From contig NZ_CP023277.1 in assembly GCF_003065385.1 (NCBI RefSeq), forward strand, positions 1,266,829-1,330,828: 64,000 nucleotides of DNA, given 5' to 3'. Shown one piece after another: positions 58,630 through 64,000 of this stretch. The DNA is from Polynucleobacter acidiphobus. GTDB taxonomy: Bacteria; Pseudomonadota; Gammaproteobacteria; Burkholderiales; Burkholderiaceae. The notes beneath the pieces are model-generated. The model was not told the origin of the DNA and searched no databases. It saw only the letters and a list, made by a program, of their open reading frames with translations. Numbering within the stretch: position 1 is the stretch's first letter; the number at the start of each line of letters is the position of its first letter. The position numbers and the translations under genes were made by a program.

Positions 58630-59222
58630 TTGGGTTTGACTGTCTTACGCTCAGGCGGCGTGGTAATTGGATAACTGCGCTCCCAATGCGAGATAAAGTT
58701 TTTGTAATACTGCTGCGCTAATGGTGTCGATCGCAAAACAATCATGTTCTCAGCATTGCTTTTCTCAGCACTATTGGTGAAGTTATAACTCCCGGTCACG
58801 ACAATCTCGCCATCAATAATCATCACCTTGTGATGAAAAATGCGGTGGGCTTTATTGCCTCGTACTGATACGCCTCCCTTAAGCAATACCGGGATCACAT
58901 CAAAGTTATTGGCTGCTGTTGGCCCATCCTGAATCACCTGCACTTCCACACCGCGTTTGGCTGCTCTAGCAAGCGCGTCTGCAATCTCCAAATAGGTAAA
59001 GCTGTAGGTCATCACCTGAATACTTTTCTTGGCACCATCTAAATACCGAATTAATCCACGCGCAGCTCCCGTCGGAGGAGTAAAAAAGACTGCTAATACC
59101 TCGGCAGTTATTGGTGCATCCGCTTTTGCAGTTTCTCGCGTATTTTTAGTCGGCTCCGGATTAGCCCAAACGGATTGAACTAGAAAAAGCGCACTGAGAA
59201 GAAAGAGGATGTGTTTTTTCAT
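58626..59222 (-). CDS. Secreted phospholipase D-family endonuclease (Nuc-like)
   Basis: 198 residues. A signal peptide ends near VWANP (about residue 20). One HKD motif is present, as in Nuc-type enzymes that act as dimers: H130-x-K132-x4-D137 followed by GSYNFTNSAEKSNAENM. AARGLIRYLDGAKKSIQVMT is the N-terminal PLD-fold block. It probably cleaves nucleic acid outside the cytoplasm, perhaps for nutrient use. No immunity partner is obvious. Confidence 0.88.
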   Translation of the reverse strand: MKKHILFLLSALFLVQSVWANPEPTKNTRETAKADAPITAEVLAVFFTPPTGAARGLIRYLDGAKKSIQVMTYSFTYLEIADALARAAKRGVEVQVIQDGPTAANNFDVIPVLLKGGVSVRGNKAHRIFHHKVMIIDGEIVVTGSYNFTNSAEKSNAENMIVLRSTPLAQQYYKNFISHWERSYPITTPPERKTVKPN

Positions 59223-59311
59223 GGGCTTGGTTGCTCAAAAATTCCGTTGTGCAAAAGATTTGGAATTCAGCAAAAATGCTTGTTCATCATGATTGAGATT
59301 AACAAACTTAT

Positions 59312-60070
59312 ATGAATATTCTCACAATTAGCAAAATTTGCATATTTTCATTCCTGACTTTTGGTTTTCATGTGCTCGCTCAGCCTGCGAAATCAACCAT
59401 CCCGAGTCTTGAGGTGCACGGCATTCTTTGGGATCAGCATGAGATGACGATTGGCGAGGTCAAACGCTATGCCGCTGCGACTGGTTTTCAAAGTGCAGCG
59501 GAGAAAACCGGCGGTGGCACCTCCTATGAATTAGGCTTTGTGAAAAAACCCGGCTGGACTTGGCGTACGCCTTATGGCGTGGCAGCGGGTGATAATGAAC
59601 CGGCCGTCCACCTCAATGCCTTTGAGGCCCAAGCAATCTGCGAATTCTTTGGCAAACGTTTACCAACGGATAAAGAATGGGTTGAGGCGGCATTCGTAGA
59701 GCAACGCAAATCCCCGCCGGCAGGTTTTCAGCGGGGGCAACGCTACCCCTACCCAAACGGTAGTACCCCCAAAGGTTCCCATTGCCTAAGTTCAGCCTGT
59801 GGGAACTACAAAGGCTTGGCTCCAGCTGGAAGTTTGCTCCGAGGCGATGGTCATGTGGCGGCTGGGACGACTCAGCCAGGCGTCAATGGCCTCTCGGATA
59901 TGGGCGGCAATGTATGGGAATGGACGTCAACCAAAGTTAACAGTGAGCGCATTACCCGCGGGGCATCGTGGTGGTACGGACCAGAACAACAAATGGAGGG
60001 GAATGTAGCGACCAAGCCTGAAAACACAGTGGTGGTCTACATCGGATTTCGCTGCGTCCGAAATCCATGA
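59312..60070 (+). CDS. Secreted SUMF1/formylglycine-generating-enzyme-fold protein
   Basis: 252 residues. A signal peptide ends near VLAQP (about residue 24). The fold is recognised from HEMTIGEVKRY, GDNEPAVHLNAFEAQAICEF, FGKRLPTDKEWVEAAF, GLSDMGGNVWEWT and ITRGASWWYGPEQQMEG with the terminal GFRCVRNP. The paired active-site cysteines of true formylglycine-generating enzymes are not seen after RGASW; another pair occurs in HCLSSACGNYKG. It is probably not a sulfatase activator; no sulfatase gene is nearby. Divergent from the nuclease gene. Confidence 0.85.
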   Translation: MNILTISKICIFSFLTFGFHVLAQPAKSTIPSLEVHGILWDQHEMTIGEVKRYAAATGFQSAAEKTGGGTSYELGFVKKPGWTWRTPYGVAAGDNEPAVHLNAFEAQAICEFFGKRLPTDKEWVEAAFVEQRKSPPAGFQRGQRYPYPNGSTPKGSHCLSSACGNYKGLAPAGSLLRGDGHVAAGTTQPGVNGLSDMGGNVWEWTSTKVNSERITRGASWWYGPEQQMEGNVATKPENTVVVYIGFRCVRNP

Positions 60071-60071
60071 T

Positions 60072-60161
60072 TGGTGCCCGAGGCCGGAATCGAACCGGCA
60101 CGCCCTTTTTATGAGCGGCAGATTTTAAATCTGCTGTGTCTACCGATTTCACCACTCGGGC
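60072..60161 (-). tRNA. tRNA-Leu (anticodon TAA)
   Basis: A 90-nt class II tRNA with encoded CCA. The acceptor stem is GCCCGAG/CTCGGGC. The anticodon stem GCAGA/TCTGC encloses TTTAAAA, giving anticodon TAA. A long variable arm and T-arm GGTTCGATTCC are present. It begins 1 bp past the convergent SUMF1-domain gene. The following 234 bp up to dctP hold no gene that I can support. Confidence 0.97.
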
Positions 60162-60395
60162 AAACGCAATCCAATATTGTAATAAATAGTTTACGCATGG
60201 TGATGCGTCGCAACAATGAATCGCATATCGAATCGTATCACGAGCAGAGAACGGACCCTCACCGTACAGCCTTTAAAAATAACCATAAAGCCATGCAAAC
60301 AAAGGGTTTACCCCATATATGATTCTTTCTAATAATCCTACAATTTCCTTCTGCTTTGTACGCAGTATTCAATCGTTATTAACTAGGAGATATGA

Positions 60396-61532
60396 ATGTC
60401 CGAAACCAAAAAACAAGCACCACGTCGTAAATTTTTGAAAGGTGCAGCAGTCGGTAGCGCTGGAGCAGCTGCTCTTAGCTTCCCAATGATTTCTAAGGGT
60501 CAGGCAGCGCCACAAAGTTTGCGCTTCCAATCCACTTGGCCCGCAAAGGATATCTTCCACGAGTACGCACTTGACTTCGCGAAGAAAGTGAATGATATGA
60601 CCGGTGGCGAACTCAAGATTGAAGTTCTTCCTGCTGGTGCAGTGGTTCCTGCTTTTGGTCTGTTAGACGCCGTTTCAAAAGGTACTTTAGATGGTGGTCA
60701 CGGTGTGGTGGTTTATCACTACGGTAAGAACTCAGCCCTAGCGCTCTGGGGATCAGGTCCTTCTTTTGGTATGGACGCAAACATGCTTCTCTCTTGGCAC
60801 AAATACGGCGGTGGCCAACAGTTGCTCGAGGAACTCTATAAAACCGTTGGCGCCAACGTGAAGTCCTATGTCTATGGCCCAATGCCAACCCAACCTCTCG
60901 GTTGGTTCAAAAAGCCCATCTCGAAGTTCGAAGATATGAAGGGCTTAAAGTTCCGTACTGTTGGTATCTCGATTGATATGTTCACTGCAATGGGCGTTTC
61001 AGTAAACGCTCTTCCTGGTGGCGAGATCGTTCCAGCAATGGATCGCGGCCTTTTGGATGCAGCTGAGTTCAACAATGCCTCCTCAGATCGTCAATTGGGC
61101 TTCCCAGATGTATCGAAAGTTTGCATGTTGCAAAGCTACCACCAGAATGCTGAGCAGTTTGAGATCCTCTTTAACGGCACCAAGTACAACGCCATGCCTG
61201 CGAAGCTGCGTAATATCCTTGACTATGCAGTAGAAGCGTCTTCTGCTGATATGTCCTGGAAGGCTGTAGATCGCTACTCTTCTGCTTATGAAGAGATGCA
61301 AGCCAAGCAAGGTGTTAAGTTCTACAAGACCCCTGACTCGGTATTGCGTGCCCAGCTCAAAGTATTTGACGAGGTGGTTGCCAAGAAGTCAGCCGAGAAT
61401 CCAATCTTCAAGAAGATTGTTGACTCACAGCGTGCGTTTGCTAAGCGTGCTGTGAAATGGGATCTGGACACTAACGTTCAGCGCCGCATGGCTTATGACC
61501 ACTACTTCACTCAACCTGCGAAGAAGGTTTAA
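60396..61532 (+). CDS. dctP: TRAP transporter substrate-binding protein
   Basis: 378 residues from ATG 60396, 6 nt after AGGAG. A twin-arginine signal (RRKFLKGAAVGSAGAAALSF) indicates folded export via Tat. The mature part has DctP-family blocks (FHEYALDFAKKVNDMTGGEL, MPTQPLGWFKKPISKFEDMK, LKFRTVGISIDMFTAMGVSV, LPGGEIVPAMDRGLLDAAEF). It looks like the mannitol/chloroaromatic-type TRAP group, whose ligands are often 2-oxo or aromatic acids; the true ligand is unknown. dctQ and dctM follow. Confidence 0.95.
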   Translation: MSETKKQAPRRKFLKGAAVGSAGAAALSFPMISKGQAAPQSLRFQSTWPAKDIFHEYALDFAKKVNDMTGGELKIEVLPAGAVVPAFGLLDAVSKGTLDGGHGVVVYHYGKNSALALWGSGPSFGMDANMLLSWHKYGGGQQLLEELYKTVGANVKSYVYGPMPTQPLGWFKKPISKFEDMKGLKFRTVGISIDMFTAMGVSVNALPGGEIVPAMDRGLLDAAEFNNASSDRQLGFPDVSKVCMLQSYHQNAEQFEILFNGTKYNAMPAKLRNILDYAVEASSADMSWKAVDRYSSAYEEMQAKQGVKFYKTPDSVLRAQLKVFDEVVAKKSAENPIFKKIVDSQRAFAKRAVKWDLDTNVQRRMAYDHYFTQPAKKV

Positions 61533-61549
61533 GCAACCTGAAGTTAGCC

Positions 61550-61615
61550 GGTTTTCTTGATAAAATACCGGTTGTAGTAATCCAATGGGATGGTTAGAAA
61601 CTAACCATCCCATTT
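61550..61615 (+). promoter_or_regulatory. Two hairpins between dctP and dctQ
   Basis: CCGGT/ACCGG with TTT/AAA forms a first stem (61550-61573). AATGGGATGGTTAG (61584-61597), loop AAA and CTAACCATCCCATT (61601-61614) form a perfect 14-bp stem followed by TCTTAT. The weak T-tract suggests partial termination or protection of the dctP 3' end, giving more binding protein than permease (inference). Confidence 0.65.
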
Positions 61616-61640
61616 CTTATATCAGTTCAAGGATATTGTT

Positions 61641-62216
61641 ATGCAAAACCTATTTCTGACCGTGGACAAAGTTTCAACATTTGTAGGTCACCTCTTCTCA
61701 TGGTTGGTGATCGGCCTGACTGGGCTAATTGGTTTTGAGGTGTTTTCACGCTATGTCCTAAATAGTCCTCATGCATGGGCCTTTGATGCGCAAATGATGC
61801 TCTATGGCACGATGTTTATGATGGCTGGTGCGTATACCCTTGCAAAGAATGGGCACGTGCGCGGCGATATTCTGTACGGCTTCTTAAAGCCTCGTACCCA
61901 AGCAATCTTTGATCTAATTTTGTATGTGGTGTTTTTTATTCCAGGCGTGATTGCGCTAGCTTATGCTGGCTATGGTTTTGCTGCTGATTCTTGGAGAATT
62001 TTGGAACACTCATCCATTACTGCAGACGGTCCTCCCATCTACCCTTTCAAAACGATTATTCCGATTGCGGGCGTATTTCTTTTATTACAAGGCATCGTTG
62101 AAATTCTGCGCTGTGTGGTGTGTATCCAAAAAGGCGATTGGCCCTCACGAGAACAAGACGTTGAGGAAGTTGACGTTGATGCCCTCAAAGCCATGGTTGG
62201 CAAAGACAAGGAATAA
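61641..62216 (+). CDS. dctQ: TRAP transporter small permease subunit
   Basis: 191 residues with four membrane segments (about 17-37, 50-70, 90-115 and 137-158). IGFEVFSRYVLNSPHAWAFD and YTLAKNGHVRGDILYGFL are DctQ-family blocks. The C-terminus is acidic. AAGGA precedes ATG 61641, and dctM begins 5 bp after its stop. Confidence 0.93.
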   Translation: MQNLFLTVDKVSTFVGHLFSWLVIGLTGLIGFEVFSRYVLNSPHAWAFDAQMMLYGTMFMMAGAYTLAKNGHVRGDILYGFLKPRTQAIFDLILYVVFFIPGVIALAYAGYGFAADSWRILEHSSITADGPPIYPFKTIIPIAGVFLLLQGIVEILRCVVCIQKGDWPSREQDVEEVDVDALKAMVGKDKE

Positions 62217-62221
62217 TCACT

Positions 62222-64000
62222 ATGCGTAAAGAACTATTATTTGGTTTCTCCATCATGACCCTGGTGGTGGTAGCCACCCTCATCCTCATGCCGTGGGGCA
62301 ATATTGAAAGCGGTCACATTGGCCTATTAATGCTTTCCTTAGTGGTGGTTGCCATTATGTTGGGCTTTCCCACCGCCTTCACCCTCATGGGTATGGGCAT
62401 GATCTTCACATTCTTTGCTTACAGCTTTCAAAATCCTGAGTTAGCCCTTCAAAACACCTTAATGCTCATGGTTCAGCGTGCGTATGGGGTAATGACCAAT
62501 GATGTACTCATTTCGATTCCACTGTTTGTATTCATGGGTTATTTGGTCGAGCGCGCTAACTTAATTGAAAAATTATTCCGCTCATTGCACCTTGCATTGG
62601 TTCGTGTGCCCGGCTCACTTGCGGTCGCAACCATTTTCACTTGTGCGATATTTGCTACCGCGACTGGTATTGTGGGTGCTGTAGTCACGCTAATGGGACT
62701 ACTCGCTTTGCCCCAAATGTTGAAAGCAGGATACGATGCGCGAGTTTCCGCTGGCTGTATTACGGCTGGCGGATGTTTAGGAATTTTAATTCCCCCCTCC
62801 GTGATGTTGATCGTTTACGGCGCAACGGCTGGAGTATCAGTCGTACAACTGTATGCGGGCGCTTTCTTTCCTGGAATCATGTTGGCCACCTTATACATTG
62901 GCTATGTGATTATTTTGGCAAAACTCAAACCCAAGCTAATGCCGCCATTGGCTGAAGAGGATCGAAAAGTTCCATTACCAATGAGCTATACCGAGCTCGG
63001 TGAAAAATTAAGCCAAAATGTAATTCCGGCACTTTTAATGGCTCTAAAAGGCAAACGCAATCTCAACGCCAGCGGTAAAGAGATTGCCAAATCCGTGATC
63101 ATTGCTCTCTTACCCTTAATCGTGTTTATTGGTTTTACTGGGTCGATGTATCAAATCGCGACCAAACCCGCTGAGGTGATCGAGATGGATCTCATGCCCA
63201 TGGGATTTTCGGGAAGCGGTTCCGATTATTCAAGCGAATCGAGCTCGACAGGCTTGAATGAACCTCCTGGCGCTGAAAAAGAATCCTCTGGAACCGGTCT
63301 TTCACTGCCACCCGGCGCTGAAGAAGACAAACCTGCAGTAGCCCAAGCAAGCGCCAGTGAAGAGCCAGCAAAAGCAGCTGAGCCACCCAAGCCAGTTGAT
63401 GTGCCATTGTGGTTCTGGATCTTGACCGGCATCCTTGGAGTGATTCTGTTGATCTACTACGCCCTCCTGACCTGGGTTCGTCTTGAGATCTTCAAGATGC
63501 TGTTGGGATCGTTCTTCCCACTCGCAGTGCTCATTCTGTTTGTATTGGGTTCAATTGTTTTTGGACTAGCAACTCCCACGGAGGCAGCAGCTGTGGGGGC
63601 GATTGGCGGCTTTATTTTGGCCGCAGCCTATAAGCAATTGAACATTACAGTGGTCAAAGAGTCCGTGTTCTTAACGGCGAAAACGGGTGCCATGGTCTGT
63701 TGGTTGTTTGTGGGATCCTCGATTTTCTCGGCAGCCTTTGCCCTACTGGGTGGCCAAGATTTAGTTGAGAAATGGGTGCTCTCGCTTGGCTTAAGCCCGA
63801 TTGAGTTTTTGATTCTGTCTCAGATCATTATTTTCTTATTGGGTTGGCCACTGGAGTGGACTGAGATCATCGTGATCTTCATGCCGATCTTTGTACCGTT
63901 ACTCGATAACTTTGGTATCAACCCATTGTTCTTTGGTTTATTGGTTGCTCTGAACTTACAAACCGCCTTCCTCTCGCCGCCAGTTGCGATGTCGGCGTTC
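62222..64000 (+). CDS. dctM: TRAP transporter large permease subunit (3' end cut)
   Basis: Ion-coupled transport subunit, open for 593 codons to the window edge with no stop. Multiple membrane helices; DctM blocks FVFMGYLVERANLIEKLFRS, ATATGIVGAVVTLMGLLALP and GGCLGILIPPSVMLIVYGAT are in the first half, and FGLATPTEAAAVGAIGGFIL in the second. Between them, at about residues 320-395, lies a Ser/Gly/Pro/Ala/Glu-rich insert with two copies of a GL..PPGAE element. Such an insert is not part of the core DctM fold. Confidence 0.93.
   Translation, partial: MRKELLFGFSIMTLVVVATLILMPWGNIESGHIGLLMLSLVVVAIMLGFPTAFTLMGMGMIFTFFAYSFQNPELALQNTLMLMVQRAYGVMTNDVLISIPLFVFMGYLVERANLIEKLFRSLHLALVRVPGSLAVATIFTCAIFATATGIVGAVVTLMGLLALPQMLKAGYDARVSAGCITAGGCLGILIPPSVMLIVYGATAGVSVVQLYAGAFFPGIMLATLYIGYVIILAKLKPKLMPPLAEEDRKVPLPMSYTELGEKLSQNVIPALLMALKGKRNLNASGKEIAKSVIIALLPLIVFIGFTGSMYQIATKPAEVIEMDLMPMGFSGSGSDYSSESSSTGLNEPPGAEKESSGTGLSLPPGAEEDKPAVAQASASEEPAKAAEPPKPVDVPLWFWILTGILGVILLIYYALLTWVRLEIFKMLLGSFFPLAVLILFVLGSIVFGLATPTEAAAVGAIGGFILAAAYKQLNITVVKESVFLTAKTGAMVCWLFVGSSIFSAAFALLGGQDLVEKWVLSLGLSPIEFLILSQIIIFLLGWPLEWTEIIVIFMPIFVPLLDNFGINPLFFGLLVALNLQTAFLSPPVAMSAF

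Noticed and set aside
58626..60070. Secreted nuclease plus SUMF1-domain protein as a toxin/immunity or defence pair
   Set aside because: They are divergent, both have signal peptides, and no immunity-like small gene or secretion marker is nearby.

Overview
The window looks like a chromosomal segment of a Burkholderiales betaproteobacterium with a compact, moderate-GC genome. A Polynucleobacter-like member of the Burkholderiaceae is my best guess. This rests on gene order remembered for the group (rpsO-pnp-qor-tpiA-secG-tRNA-Leu-nuo; ilvBN-ilvC-psd-pssA-leuA; gmk-rpoZ-spoT) and on protein character, not on a database search. I see no insertion sequence, prophage, rRNA or CRISPR array. Nearly all of the DNA is coding and intergenic gaps are short.

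Layout. 1-11.2 kb (minus strand): rpsO, pnp, a quinone oxidoreductase gene, tpiA, secG, tRNA-Leu(GAG) and nuoABCDEFG; nuoG runs off the left edge. 11.3-18.2 kb (minus): a branched-chain amino acid and phosphatidylethanolamine block, ilvB-ilvN-ilvC-psd-pssA-leuA. A leucine-rich leader peptide and a terminator/antiterminator pair stand in front of leuA, and a Val/Leu-rich candidate leader stands in front of ilvB. 18.2-20.4 kb (plus): an ECF-like sigma factor gene followed by DUF3619, DUF3106 and RDD genes. 20.4-27.2 kb (minus): a large FtsX-type permease, an atypical SDR and a four-gene MCE lipid-transport cassette. 27.2-34.6 kb: tRNA-Arg, greB, spoT-rpoZ-gmk-yicC (minus), then rph-rdgB-hemW (plus) and tRNA-Ser(UGA).

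34.7-43.3 kb: carbohydrate genes (pgi, phosphomannomutase), an L-2-hydroxyglutarate oxidase-like gene, panD, NAD synthesis (nadA, nadC, nadB) and two small orphan ORFs. One orphan is AT-rich and ends like a CcdA antitoxin. 43.3-48.2 kb (minus): a two-gene NAD-dependent formate dehydrogenase whose beta subunit is a NuoE-NuoF fusion; operator-like repeats lie upstream. 48.2-52.3 kb: a small lipoprotein, a TauE-type permease, a DUF748/AsmA-like protein, a small membrane protein and tRNA-Ser(GGA). 52.3-58.6 kb: acs (minus), fumarase, murI and tonB-exbB-exbD (plus). 58.6-64 kb: a secreted PLD-type nuclease, a secreted SUMF1-domain protein, tRNA-Leu(UAA) and a TRAP transporter dctP-dctQ-dctM that runs off the right edge.

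How it fits together: formate dehydrogenase and the TCA/acetate genes (fum, acs) produce NADH, which complex I oxidises. NadABC supply NAD. Leucine synthesis appears to be controlled by classical ribosome-mediated attenuation. The most distinctive signals are the leuA attenuator, the sigma/DUF3619/DUF3106/RDD module, the orphan CcdA-tail protein, the hairpins between dctP and dctQ, the loop insertion in DctM and the convergent genes that share stop-codon bases.
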